Assembly (NCBI GenBank): GCA_035399845.1
Contig: DAOPJV010000003.1
Coordinates: 1-64,000 of the forward strand
Length of the DNA: 64,000 nt
Source: ECT2AJA-110-A sp035399845
Lineage (GTDB): Bacteria > Planctomycetota > Phycisphaerae > UBA1845 > UTPLA1
Direction: 5' to 3'
The notes beneath the pieces were generated by a model, which did no database searches, was not told the origin of the DNA, and saw only the letters and a list, made by a program, of their open reading frames with translations. The position numbers and the translations under genes were made by a program. Positions 26,537 to 35,790 of this stretch are shown here, in pieces (the first letter of the stretch is position 1; every line of letters starts with the position of its first letter).

Positions 26537-28266
26537 CCATTCTTCCGCAACGTGTGATGTTGATCTGTCGCCGGCGCGCTGAACTGGCGCTTCGTCCCGT
26601 CGGGCCAGGTTACGATCACACGATCGATGCGACTCGCCTTTCCCACGCCGATGTGCATCCGAGGGTCATTGCTCCCCAGGTAACCCGATTGCGGACGCAA
26701 TGTCCGCCGGAACGTCCTGTCCGACGTGACAACTTCCACACGGGCGCCGAGCGCGTCTCGATGGAGCGATTCGTCATGCAATGACAATGATATCCAGTGA
26801 CTGCCGGAGGCCGACTCATTTCTCAACAGCTGCGGCCTGGCGCCGTTGTTCGTGATCAACAGGTCGATGTCGCCGTCGTTGTCGTAATCCCCCTGGATGA
26901 CACCGCGACTGACTTCATTGGATTGCAGCGCCGGGATCGCGGACGCGTCCACCAGGCGGTACCGCCCCGAGTCGTCTTTGCGAGCGAGCTGATTGAGCTG
27001 GGCGTAGGGCCGCTGAAGATCGGGCGCAGCCGGGTTACGCCCGACGGCGCCATTGGCAACGAAGAGTTCAGGCGTCCCGTCGTTGTCCAGATCCACCCAG
27101 GCGACGCCGAAGCCTGTCTCCTGAATGTTCCACGTCGCCAGCCCGTACTGGCGCGTCCGGTCTTCGAAGAAGCCGTTGGCGTTCGTCAGAAACAGATGGG
27201 ACTGCATCGCGATGTTCGAGATCAGAATGTCCTCGAATCCGTTGCCGTCGATATCCTGAACGGCCACGCCCATGCCGGCGATCGCGACGCCGTTTTCATT
27301 CACGGCGCATCCTCTGAGGGCCGCGTCCTCGACAAAGCGCCCCTCGCCGTCGTTGATCCAGCAGAACGCCGGCATCTGATCATTGGCCACATAGATGTCG
27401 CACCAGCCGTCGTTGTCGACATCCGTCCAGACAACGCCCAGACCGTCACGCGCGATGGACGCGACGCCGGACGACGCGCTGACATCCTCAAAGCGGTTTC
27501 CGCCGAGGTTGCGATAGAGCTTATCCGCCGCCGACGGGTATTCCCCGGGCGAGCAATAGTCCCGCAGCCCATCCGGGCTGTAGCAGGTGTGCTCGATCGC
27601 GCGGGACCACGTGACGTAGTTGACAACATAGAGATCGAGCAGACCGTCGCGATCGTAGTCAAAGAAGGCCGCTGACACACCAAAGCCGTCGTCGTCAACC
27701 CCCGCGGCGGCGGCGACATCCTCGAACGCGCCGGCCCCGTTGTTACGCAGCAGGACGTTGGCGCCCAGTCTCGTCACGTAGATATCGAGATCGCCATCGT
27801 TGTCGTAGTCGGCGACGGCGCATCCCATGCCGTATCCGGGCACATCCGCGTGAGACGCCGCCGACACGTCAACGAATCGCCCCGCATCGTTGCGATAGAG
27901 GCGATTTCGGTAAGCGTCATTGTCGGCCTCGGCGTCGCCCCCCTGGATGAGGTAGATATCGAGATCACCATCATTGTCGAAATCGAGCATCGCGCCGCCG
28001 GCCCCGATCAGTTCCGGCAGTCGATAGTCACCCCTGGCGCCACGCTCGTGAACGAAGTCGATCCCAACGTCAGTCGTGACGTCCTTCAGCAGCACGCCGG
28101 CGGAGGCGGCGGAATGACGCGCCGAGCCCTGCGAACCGGCGGAATTCCCATTGTCGCCGTCGCCGGCGGCGGGCTTTCGATCGCAGCCACTCAGCACGAT
28201 CGCCCACGCCGCCACCAACGCCCAACGGACGGTCGCTGAATGCCATCGATCCGTATGCAAGAACAT
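26533..28266 (-). CDS. CRTAC1-like propeller lipoprotein with ASPIC/UnbV domain (first gene of block)
   Basis: 577 residues from ATG 28266, chosen for its GGAGG and because it gives a lipoprotein signal ending LSGC; an upstream in-frame start at 28392 is less likely. Seven blade motifs are visible (DFDNDGDLDIYL, DYDNDGDLDIYV, DYDRDGLLDLYV, DVDNDGWCDIYV, DIDGNGFEDILI, DLDNDGTPELFV, DYDNDGDIDLLI), then an ASPIC/UnbV domain (GSHWISLSLHDESL to VIVTWPDGTKRQF). It heads the long minus-strand block and is divergent from a TPR lipoprotein gene; the shared 248-base region carries a perfect palindrome. It is coupled to the following TPR lipoprotein by ATGA overlap. Confidence 0.85.
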   Translation of the reverse strand: MFLHTDRWHSATVRWALVAAWAIVLSGCDRKPAAGDGDNGNSAGSQGSARHSAASAGVLLKDVTTDVGIDFVHERGARGDYRLPELIGAGGAMLDFDNDGDLDIYLIQGGDAEADNDAYRNRLYRNDAGRFVDVSAASHADVPGYGMGCAVADYDNDGDLDIYVTRLGANVLLRNNGAGAFEDVAAAAGVDDDGFGVSAAFFDYDRDGLLDLYVVNYVTWSRAIEHTCYSPDGLRDYCSPGEYPSAADKLYRNLGGNRFEDVSASSGVASIARDGLGVVWTDVDNDGWCDIYVANDQMPAFCWINDGEGRFVEDAALRGCAVNENGVAIAGMGVAVQDIDGNGFEDILISNIAMQSHLFLTNANGFFEDRTRQYGLATWNIQETGFGVAWVDLDNDGTPELFVANGAVGRNPAAPDLQRPYAQLNQLARKDDSGRYRLVDASAIPALQSNEVSRGVIQGDYDNDGDIDLLITNNGARPQLLRNESASGSHWISLSLHDESLHRDALGARVEVVTSDRTFRRTLRPQSGYLGSNDPRMHIGVGKASRIDRVIVTWPDGTKRQFSAPATDQHHTLRKNG

Positions 28267-28322
28267 CCGCCTCCAATGAACCGCAGCCTGCGCGTGATTC
28301 GAAACTGGCGATGAATTGCCTT

Positions 28323-28338
28323 TTCCCGACGTCGGGAA
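28323..28338. promoter_or_regulatory. Perfect 16-bp palindrome in divergent control region
   Basis: TTCCCGACGTCGGGAA, a perfect inverted repeat, lies in the 248-base region between the divergent propeller (28266, minus) and TPR (28515, plus) genes. Candidate promoters flank it. On the minus strand TTGTAT (28381-28386), 17 bases, TATCAT (28358-28363); on the plus strand a TACAAT at 28457-28462. The palindrome would lie in the early transcribed region of the minus unit, a typical place for a repressor operator. Confidence 0.5.
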
Positions 28339-28514
28339 CCCTTGACTTGAGCTATCCATGATATCCGCTTCGACGGAGCGATACAAAACCACCCCGCAAC
28401 GCCGGCGTCATCGACCGAAAGACCTCAAACGCGTTACGAACCTTGTCGAACAACGATACAATGGCGCTCAGAAATCCACCTGTCTCATTTGCAACGTGCC
28501 AAGGGAGTTCGGGA

Positions 28515-30407
28515 ATGCTCTTCATCCGACTGACAATCCACGCTTTCCTGGCTGCGGCCCTCCTTGCATCGATCGGATGCGACAGGAAGCCCGCGCCATC
28601 GGCGACAACCCGCGAGGCGATTCCCACGGAGGCGCCAACACCGAAGCCGGCGGCCAGGACCGACGACGCGGCGTCTGTCGGCGCCATCCCCACCGGCGAC
28701 ATGGGCGGCTCGGGCGATTCGGACGCCCGGGTGGTGGTTCCCAGGGTCGACCTGAGCCGGCTGGACGCCTCGGCCCAGGCGCAGATTCAGCGGGCCCAAC
28801 AGCTGGTGGAGGAGGCGCCCGGCAGCGCGGGCCGGCTCTGCGAGCTGGGCATGCAGTATCTGGCCTTCGGCTTCAACGAGGCGGCAATCGAGTGCTTCAA
28901 TGGCGCCATCGATCGCATCCCGAAGGCCAGGGAATATCACTACCTGCGGGGGCTGGCGAACGAGTCACTCGGAAACAGCGACGCCGCGGAAGCGGATTTT
29001 CGAGCGACGATCCAACTCGCGCCCGACTACGTCGCCGCCTACGTCAATCTGGGCAATCTGCTCAGGCGGCGGAACGACACATCCGCCTGCGACATGTTCG
29101 AAAAGGCCCATGAACTGGATCCCGACGACGTCATCGCGCTCTGTGGGCTCGCCGAATGCCGGGCGAACGATCAGCAGGACGATGCCGCCGAGACGCTGTT
29201 GAAACGGGCGGTGGAGCTCCAACCCGAGAACGAGGACGCTCATCAGGCCCTGTCAAAGCTCTACGAACGCCGGGGAGACGCGGCGCTGGCAAAGCAACAT
29301 CTGGAGGCCGCAAGGAACGGCAGGAAACCGGTCGTAACGAATGATCCGATCCGGTTCGAGCTGGTCCGGCGCACGCGCAGCGAAAAGGACATCGCCCGGG
29401 AGGCGATCGAGATGGCGGAGTCGGGCGCTGTCGAGCGAGCGGCCGTGTACCTCGAGCGGGCGATCACCCACGGAATTGACGGCGCGGAGATTCATCACGC
29501 GCTCGGGGGAATCTACCTTTCCCAGCGGAAGTTCCATTTGGCGCTGACGCACCTGCGCGAAAGCGTCCGCCTCGCGCCGGACGCCGTGGAAATGCGTTCC
29601 AGCCTGGGGCGCGCCCTTGCTGAGACCGGCGATCTGGACGCCGCCGAGACCATTTTCCGCGAGATCATTGAGAAAACGCCGAATGACGCGGTCACGATGA
29701 ACCGCCTGGCCATGCTCCAGTCGCGAAAAGGGAAGCCTGTTGAGGCGGAAGCCACGCTCAGAAAGGCGGTGGAGGCGGACCCGGATTCGTCAGCAAGCCG
29801 ACTCAATCTTGCGGACCTTCTGATCAACACGCGCCGCGCGGACGAAGCGACGGCGATTCTGAATCCCATTTCGTCGTCCTCACCCGGCTACGGCAAGAAG
29901 CTCTTTCTGCTGGGGCTCGTGGACGCACGCGCCGGACGGCTCGACGACGCCGAGCTCAAGTGGCGTGAGGCGATCAGCAAGTCGCCGGATACGGAGCAGG
30001 CCTATCTCGCGCTCTCTGAACTTACCGCAACACGGGGAACCAGGGCCGACACACTGGCGATCCTGATGCGGGGCCTTCAGAACATTCCGAGCTCGCCAAC
30101 GCTCCAGAACAACGCGGCGTGGATCCTGGCGACATCTCCCAACGAGAAGCTCCGCAACGGAGAACTCGCCGTGAAACTTGCCGAGGCCGCGAACGCCAAC
30201 GACAACAACCGTCGGGACAACTTCGTGGGTACGCTCGCGGCCGCCTACGCCGAAGTCGGCCGATTCGAGGAGGCGGAGCGGACGGCGCGTCGCGCCGCTG
30301 AGCTCGCCCGCGCGGCAGGCGCCGATGCGGCGGCGAGCCATCATGAGACCGCCGCGGCGCTGTACGCCCAGCGAAAGCCCTATCGCGACATGTCGTCCGA
30401 ACGATAA
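28515..30407 (+). CDS. TPR lipoprotein divergent from the propeller block
   Basis: 630 residues from ATG 28515, which has AAGGGAG at good spacing. A lipoprotein signal (FLAAALLASIGC) and a low-complexity Pro/Ala/Thr linker (residues ~25-65) precede about a dozen TPRs to residue ~610, for example ALEKAHELDPDDVIALCGLAE-like and DLDAAETIFREIIEKTPNDA units. It shares domain type, export route and control region with the minus-strand block and is likely part of the same system. No terminator is seen after the stop. Confidence 0.8.
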   Translation: MLFIRLTIHAFLAAALLASIGCDRKPAPSATTREAIPTEAPTPKPAARTDDAASVGAIPTGDMGGSGDSDARVVVPRVDLSRLDASAQAQIQRAQQLVEEAPGSAGRLCELGMQYLAFGFNEAAIECFNGAIDRIPKAREYHYLRGLANESLGNSDAAEADFRATIQLAPDYVAAYVNLGNLLRRRNDTSACDMFEKAHELDPDDVIALCGLAECRANDQQDDAAETLLKRAVELQPENEDAHQALSKLYERRGDAALAKQHLEAARNGRKPVVTNDPIRFELVRRTRSEKDIAREAIEMAESGAVERAAVYLERAITHGIDGAEIHHALGGIYLSQRKFHLALTHLRESVRLAPDAVEMRSSLGRALAETGDLDAAETIFREIIEKTPNDAVTMNRLAMLQSRKGKPVEAEATLRKAVEADPDSSASRLNLADLLINTRRADEATAILNPISSSSPGYGKKLFLLGLVDARAGRLDDAELKWREAISKSPDTEQAYLALSELTATRGTRADTLAILMRGLQNIPSSPTLQNNAAWILATSPNEKLRNGELAVKLAEAANANDNNRRDNFVGTLAAAYAEVGRFEEAERTARRAAELARAAGADAAASHHETAAALYAQRKPYRDMSSER

Positions 30408-30859
30408 GCCTCGGCACGGCGCCCATCGCCCCGCGTTCAGCAAACGCCGGATCGAATGCTCAGGCAGGCCCGATCTCACCAGGGGGCTCAGATCCGGGAA
30501 CGCCGCCGGCCCGTCGTCGCGTTGACGCCTCATTGGCGAACTGACTCGCGGCGCTCACGCTTCATCTGATCCGCCGGGGTTCGACACGCCCGGCTGGCGC
30601 CTGGCGCGACACGAGCGAACGCCGCGTCGACGTCGTCAATGACATATTGCGCGGCTTACGAAGCGCCCTCCCCCAACGAAGCGTCATCACGGCATTCCGG
30701 GAAGCCGATCCGGGCCGCAGAGCCACAGTTGCCCGCTTCGCGGGCCATGGGCGTCAGCCTGTCGCGCACCTTCAGCGTTGGCGGCAGGCGCAGGATTCGT
30801 GTGACGGGCGATCGGGATGCGTCGCGATCCGCGCGGTCCACGTCGTTCAGAGATGCGTC
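30408..30859. other. Intergenic stretch between convergent genes
   Basis: About 450 bases with high GC but no coding pattern, ending in the terminator of the PEP-CTERM gene. Open frames here lack ribosome binding sites. No RNA gene or clear hairpin was seen for the plus-strand TPR gene. Confidence 0.4.
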
Positions 30860-30901
30860 AAAAAAAAGACCGCCGCACAGGTTAACACCCGTGCGGCGGT
30901 C
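30860..30901 (-). terminator. Rho-independent terminator of the PEP-CTERM gene
   Basis: Perfect 11-bp stem (30868-30878 with 30891-30901, GACCGCCGCAC paired with its complement), a 12-base loop, and eight A residues at 30860-30867 that give a U8 tract on the minus-strand transcript. It lies about 70 bases after the stop codon of the gene at 30969-31988. Confidence 0.92.
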
Positions 30902-30968
30902 TGGTTGTTTCATCGATCGGAATCCACCCGACTGGGTCGGGCCGATCCGTCACGCGACGTCGCTCAGC

Positions 30969-31988
30969 TTAGCGGCGTCGGCGAATGAGGCCAACGACGC
31001 CCAGCGCGAGGAGCACGGCCGTGCCGGGCTCAGGCGTGACGCGAACGTTGTCCACCTGGGAGTACCAGTCCCAGCTGTCGCCAGCGTAGCGGAATTCGAC
31101 GGTGGCCGTCTCGCCAGCGAAAGCGCTGAGGTCGAGCGAGAAGACATCACCCGCCGTGCCGCCGGCATTGCTGGCGCTAATCAGCGAAACGAGGCTCACA
31201 TCGCCCGAGCCGGACGTGTGGAGAATGGCCTCGAAGCTGCTGCCGAGGTTGCGATGGCGGTAGTTGAAGCTCAGCTCGTTGCCGGCGTCGATCGAGAACG
31301 ACGGGGTGACGAGCGAACCATCGTACGGCGCCGTGTTCGGGCTGCCGTTGTAGAAGTCCGAGTCCATGTTGGCCGCAAAGCCGTCGCCACCGGTCTCGTT
31401 GGCGCGACCCGTGTCAGCCGTCGTGTCCCAGCCGAAGATGCTCGTGCCGAGGTTGTCGACCGTGCCCCAGCTCGCCGGGATGCCGCCTTCAAACTCTTCG
31501 CAGAGCTTGTCGCTGCCGAGGCAGGTCGGGGGCGGCGGGATGAATTCGTTGAAGTTGATGTCGAGGTTGTCCCACGTGGCATCGGGAAGCGCGTCGCCGC
31601 CGTCGTCGAAGCTCTCGTAGAAATCGAACGTCCACACACCGGCCGGGTCGCCCGACGTGGAGTAAGCGCTCGACATGCCGCTGAAGGCGGCGCCGGGGCT
31701 GTAGCCGTTGCCCGATCCGAGCGTGAGCGTCTGCGATCCGAGCGGGCCGCTGACGTCAACCCGAAGCTCGGAACCGAACGTCGCGGCATTGATGGTGCTG
31801 GCGAAGCCGGACCAGTCAATGTCGCCGAGCGTGTAACCGCCGGCGAGGTTGCAGTTGTACGACATCAGGCCACTCGTGCCCTGGCTGTCGACAGCCGTAA
31901 AGCTGCACGTCTCGGGCTGCGCCCAAGCCGCGGTGGTTGCGAACGCGGCCACGGCGGCCGCGATCATTGTCTGACGAATTGCTCGCAT
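30969..31988 (-). CDS. PEP-CTERM sorted secreted protein
   Basis: 339 residues. Signal peptide MRAIRQTMIAAAVAAFATTAAWA; C-terminal tripartite PEP-CTERM tail TPEPGTAVLLALGVVGLIRRRR (motif, hydrophobic span, Arg cluster), the substrate signal for an exosortase. The body appears to hold two beta-sandwich domains: residues ~25-150 resemble a proprotein-convertase P-domain-like fold, and ~165-315 a MAM/jelly-roll-like domain. AGAGGAGG lies before the ATG. No exosortase gene is present in the window. Probably a surface or matrix component. Confidence 0.82.
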   Translation of the reverse strand: MRAIRQTMIAAAVAAFATTAAWAQPETCSFTAVDSQGTSGLMSYNCNLAGGYTLGDIDWSGFASTINAATFGSELRVDVSGPLGSQTLTLGSGNGYSPGAAFSGMSSAYSTSGDPAGVWTFDFYESFDDGGDALPDATWDNLDINFNEFIPPPPTCLGSDKLCEEFEGGIPASWGTVDNLGTSIFGWDTTADTGRANETGGDGFAANMDSDFYNGSPNTAPYDGSLVTPSFSIDAGNELSFNYRHRNLGSSFEAILHTSGSGDVSLVSLISASNAGGTAGDVFSLDLSAFAGETATVEFRYAGDSWDWYSQVDNVRVTPEPGTAVLLALGVVGLIRRRR

Positions 31989-32499
31989 GTTCTTGTCCTC
32001 CTCTTCCCCCTACCCAAGCGAGGGAATCACCAAATGAAAAATTTCTCGCGTCCTCAATTCCCAAGCCCCCCGAACGGGCGGCTCATGAAACCACTAAAGT
32101 GACCGGCGGCGTCGGCGAATTCCACCGAGTCGCTCAGTCAATACTGAAAACCGTGTTCCCTGGATAAGCCGCGCGAGAAATGCAGTGCTTCTTTCACCAC
32201 ACCAGCTGTGCGCGTGCTCTCCCTTCCATACGAATCAAAACCCCAATCTACCTGAGGCGCCATGTCTAATTCAAGAGAATGCTGAGCTATTTTAATCAGA
32301 TTTTTATCCGCCAACCGGAATAATCCGCGACTTCCGCCGGTTCCGGGCGCCTCGGCCGCCACACGGACAGCACGCAACATAAGCCAATGAACTCCAAGTA
32401 GTTACAAATGCGCCGACACACTCCCACTCTCTCGTCGTCGCCACTACAATACGCTGTTCTTCACACAACGCCGACGCCAGCGAGAGGGATGACGACGCG
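31989..32499. other. Divergent intergenic region upstream of uvrB
   Basis: About 510 bases between the divergent PEP-CTERM gene and uvrB, distinctly less GC-rich than the flanks. A TACAAT hexamer (32455-32460) about 40 bases before uvrB is a candidate -10 but has no good -35. No LexA-type palindrome was recognised. Open frames inside have poor codon bias and no ribosome binding sites. Confidence 0.45.
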
Positions 32500-34482
32500 A
32501 TGGACCGGTTCAGAATTGTGAGTGAGATGACACCCGCCGGCGATCAGCCGAAGGCGATCGACGCCCTGGTCGGGGGCTTTCAGGATCGCGGTCGTCGGGC
32601 CCAGACCCTGCTTGGCGTGACGGGCTCCGGCAAGACGTTCACGATGGCGAACGTCATCGAGCGGATCAACAAGCCGACGCTCGTCATCTCTCACAACAAG
32701 ACGCTCGCCGCCCAGCTCTACGAGGAATTCAAGGAACTCTTCCCGAATAACGCCGTCGAGTACTTCGTCAGCTACTACGACTACTACCAGCCCGAGGCCT
32801 ATATCGCCGCCCGGGATATCTACATCGAGAAGGACGCGTCACGCAATGACGATCTCGATCGCCTCCGCCTCGCCGCAACGAGCGCCCTCGTCTCCCGCAA
32901 TGACACGCTGATCGTCGCCAGCGTCTCCTGCATCTTCGGTCTCGGCTCCCCCGACGCCTACAAGGCCAGCGTAATTGATCTGCGGGTCGGCATGGAGTTC
33001 GAGCGCGACGACCTGCTCGGCAGATTCGTCAATCTTCAATACGACAGAAACGACATGGATCTCAAGCGGGGCACGTTCCGTGTCCGCGGCGACGTCGTGG
33101 AGCTCTACCCGGCGTATGACGAACTGGCCTATCGGATCGAGCTTTTCGGCGATGACATCGAGCGTCTCGCGATCATCAACCCGCTGACCGGGGTCACGAT
33201 TGAGGAGACGGAGCAACTCTATATTTACCCGGCCGTTCACTACGTCATGCCGCAGGAACGGGTCGAAATTGCCGTCGCCAGTATCAGGGAGGAGCTGGAG
33301 CAGCGCCTGATGGAACTCCGCCGGCAGGGAAAGCTGCTGGAGGCGCAGCGGCTCGCGGCGCGCACGAAATACGACATGGAGATGATGGTCGAAGTCGGTT
33401 ACTGCTCCGGCATCGAGAACTACTCCCGACACCTGGCGGGCACGGAACCCGGCAGCAAGCCGTACACGCTGGTGGACTACTTTCCGGAGGATTTCCTCCT
33501 GGTCGTGGACGAGGCCCACGTCACGATCCCGCAGATCGGCGCCATGTACAACGGCGATCGCGCCCGAAAAGAGGTCCTCGTCGATCACGGATTCCGCCTG
33601 CCGAGCGCCCTCGACAATCGACCGATGAAGTTCGAGGAATTCGAGTCGATGTGGAAGCAGGTCGTGTTCGTCTCTGCGACGCCGGGGCCCTACGAGCTTC
33701 GGATGAGCGGTGGCGAAGTGGTCGAACAGGTCGTGCGGCCGACGGGACTGCTCGATCCTCCCATCGTCGTGAAGCCCGCGCGCGGGCAGGTGCCCGACCT
33801 GCTCCATCAGATACAGGCTCGCAGCGCCGTCGGCGAGCGGACGCTGGTCACGACGCTGACGAAGCGCCTCGCGGAGGATCTGAGCGACTACTTCAAGCAG
33901 GCGGGGATCAAGTGCGCCTACCTGCACAGCGAAATTGATACCGTCGATCGCGTGAAGGTGCTGCGGGAGCTGCGCGAGGGCAAGTTCGACGTCGTCGTCG
34001 GCGTCAATCTGCTGCGCGAGGGCCTGGACCTGCCCGAAGTCTCCCTCGTCGCGATCCTCGACGCCGACAAGCAGGGCTTTCTTCGCAGCGCGACGAGTCT
34101 CATCCAGACGATCGGTCGCTGCGCCCGGAACGTGAACTCGGAAGTCTTCATGTACGCCGACAAGGTGACGGACGCGATGCAGTCCGCCATCGACGAAACG
34201 GCCCGCCGTCGGACCCTGCAGGAGGCGTATAACAAGGAACACGGCATCACGCCGGCGACGATCAAGAAGGCGATCCGCAAGGGACTGGAGGATCAGATCG
34301 CCGCGCGCAGGACGGCCCGCGCCGCCATCCGCGCCAGCGAAGAGGCCTACGACGCGACGGAGTCGATCGCGGATCTCGAAAAACGCATGTTCGAGGCCGC
34401 CGAATCCCTGGACTTCGAGACGGCCGCGCAGCTGCGAGACAGAATCAAGGCGCTGAAGGAATCGCCGACGCTGTTTTCCTAG
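32500..34482 (+). CDS. uvrB: UvrABC excinuclease subunit B
   Basis: 660 residues, the normal UvrB length. Walker A GVTGSGKT at about residues 38-45; the damage-verifying beta-hairpin with its tyrosines (SYYDYYQPEAY) near 91-101; Walker B/DEAH box (VVDEAH) near 335-340; helicase motif QTIGRCARN near 540; and a C-terminal UVR domain (IADLEKRMFEAAESLDFETAAQLRD) that binds UvrC. UvrB is loaded by UvrA onto damaged DNA and recruits UvrC for nucleotide excision repair. The start ATG has GAGAGGG upstream. It appears monocistronic or leads the membrane-protein cassette that follows. Confidence 0.97.
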   Translation: MDRFRIVSEMTPAGDQPKAIDALVGGFQDRGRRAQTLLGVTGSGKTFTMANVIERINKPTLVISHNKTLAAQLYEEFKELFPNNAVEYFVSYYDYYQPEAYIAARDIYIEKDASRNDDLDRLRLAATSALVSRNDTLIVASVSCIFGLGSPDAYKASVIDLRVGMEFERDDLLGRFVNLQYDRNDMDLKRGTFRVRGDVVELYPAYDELAYRIELFGDDIERLAIINPLTGVTIEETEQLYIYPAVHYVMPQERVEIAVASIREELEQRLMELRRQGKLLEAQRLAARTKYDMEMMVEVGYCSGIENYSRHLAGTEPGSKPYTLVDYFPEDFLLVVDEAHVTIPQIGAMYNGDRARKEVLVDHGFRLPSALDNRPMKFEEFESMWKQVVFVSATPGPYELRMSGGEVVEQVVRPTGLLDPPIVVKPARGQVPDLLHQIQARSAVGERTLVTTLTKRLAEDLSDYFKQAGIKCAYLHSEIDTVDRVKVLRELREGKFDVVVGVNLLREGLDLPEVSLVAILDADKQGFLRSATSLIQTIGRCARNVNSEVFMYADKVTDAMQSAIDETARRRTLQEAYNKEHGITPATIKKAIRKGLEDQIAARRTARAAIRASEEAYDATESIADLEKRMFEAAESLDFETAAQLRDRIKALKESPTLFS

Positions 34483-34588
34483 ATCGGCGGGCGAGGTCGT
34501 CCGGAGTCTCGATGTCGGCCGTAGTGTCGGACCAGGTTTACAGGATCTGCGCACCGGCGTCGGGAGACGCGACACGGGGTATGCGTCC

Positions 34589-35047
34589 ATGGTGATCGAA
34601 CACGATTTCATTACGAAAGTAGCGGACGAAGCGGCATTGGCGTGTTACCGGCGGACGGCGGAGCAACTCGGCTTCGAGGCGATCGATGCGGACGGAACAC
34701 GATACCGTCGCGCCCTCCGCGAAAAGAGTCGTCTGGACAGACTCAACAGCGACATCGGTATCCACATGACCGTCGACCGAGGTCGGGTATCGATCGGCGT
34801 TCGGCTGGATACGCCGGACAGAACGGGCCCCTTTCACGAGGCGCTCTGTCGCACCCTGGTGTTGTTGTTCGAATCGGTGATGGCCGGCGGCGCCTCGCTG
34901 GATGACGCCCGGGGCGAGTGGGACGCCCAGATCTCCGCGTTCCGTCAGCCCATTCGAGTCACGCCGCTCCAGATCATTCTGCTGATTGCCCTGGCGGGGC
35001 TTTTCGCGTTTATCTACATCAAGGCGCGAACAGAAATCGGTGTCTGA
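34589..35047 (+). CDS. Small tail-anchored protein, cassette copy A
   Basis: 152 residues beginning MVIEHDFITKV. A soluble alpha/beta N-terminal domain includes the motif DRGRVSIGVRLDT, and one C-terminal membrane helix (LQIILLIALAGLFAFIYI) anchors it. It is paralogous to the protein at 36672-37133, which begins MILEHDFITTL and has FDRGRVSIGVILET at the same place. No family recognised. It precedes a zinc-ribbon membrane protein, as does its paralogue. Confidence 0.65.
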   Translation: MVIEHDFITKVADEAALACYRRTAEQLGFEAIDADGTRYRRALREKSRLDRLNSDIGIHMTVDRGRVSIGVRLDTPDRTGPFHEALCRTLVLLFESVMAGGASLDDARGEWDAQISAFRQPIRVTPLQIILLIALAGLFAFIYIKARTEIGV

Positions 35048-35201
35048 CGGGTCGATGGGGCGTATTCCGCCATGACATTCGCGGGCGAGCCGCCGTCGCC
35101 GCGGATCGGATTGCAATTGCCGACGACGCGAGATACGCTCCACTGCGGACGCCTGAGCCACAATCAGCGACAAGGCCACGATCGCCGGAGGAGAGAAACC
35201 C

Positions 35202-35753
35202 ATGACAAGCCAATGCCCTCACTGCAGCTCGGACAACGCTGAAGGCGCAACCTATTGCCGATCCTGCGGCAAGGCGCTGCCCAACCCGGCGTCTTCGGGG
35301 CCTCGAATTGTCGAATACTCCGACGTCGCAACGACGGCGGCGGGCTCCGCCGCGCAGGTCGCCGAACTGCAGAAGCAGATCAAGAAGGCGTCCGGCGCGC
35401 TGTTGGCCGTCGCGATTCTCCAATGGGTGGTGGGTGGCCTGCTGGCGGTAGTCGGCACGAAGCTGCTGGCGGACAGAGGCGTCGACACGAGCGCGATGAA
35501 CGTCGTCTACGTCACGGTCTTCGGAGTGGGGGCGCTGTTCTTCGGCCTGTATCTCTGGAGCCGCAGGAGTCCGTTCCCGGCGGCGGTCGTCGGCCTCGTT
35601 GTGTTTGTCTCGCTCCATTTACTCGAAGCGCTGGCGGACCCGGCGTCGATCTACCGGGGCGTCATCGTCAAGGTCATCATCATCGCGATCCTCATCGGCG
35701 CCGTGAAGGCCGGCGTTCGCCATCGCGAACTCAAGCGGCAACTGGGGCGATGA
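35202..35753 (+). CDS. Zinc-ribbon multi-pass membrane protein, copy A
   Basis: 183 residues. The N-terminus is a treble-clef/zinc-ribbon (CPHCSSDNAEGATYCRSCG, a CxxC...CxxC pair), followed by a Pro/Ser linker and about four membrane helices from residue 65. The start has GGAGGAGAG upstream. It is paralogous to the protein at 37242-37829 in both the ribbon and the membrane part. Function unknown; zinc-ribbon membrane proteins of this type are often regulatory or assembly factors. Confidence 0.7.
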   Translation: MTSQCPHCSSDNAEGATYCRSCGKALPNPASSGPRIVEYSDVATTAAGSAAQVAELQKQIKKASGALLAVAILQWVVGGLLAVVGTKLLADRGVDTSAMNVVYVTVFGVGALFFGLYLWSRRSPFPAAVVGLVVFVSLHLLEALADPASIYRGVIVKVIIIAILIGAVKAGVRHRELKRQLGR

Positions 35754-35790
35754 TCCTTCGCCCTCATCGAACGCTGAGCCCCAGGCTGTG

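Noticed and set aside
32138..32380. 80-codon minus-strand open frame in the uvrB upstream region
   Set aside because: Codon use is unlike that of the window's genes and there is no ribosome binding site or homology signal.
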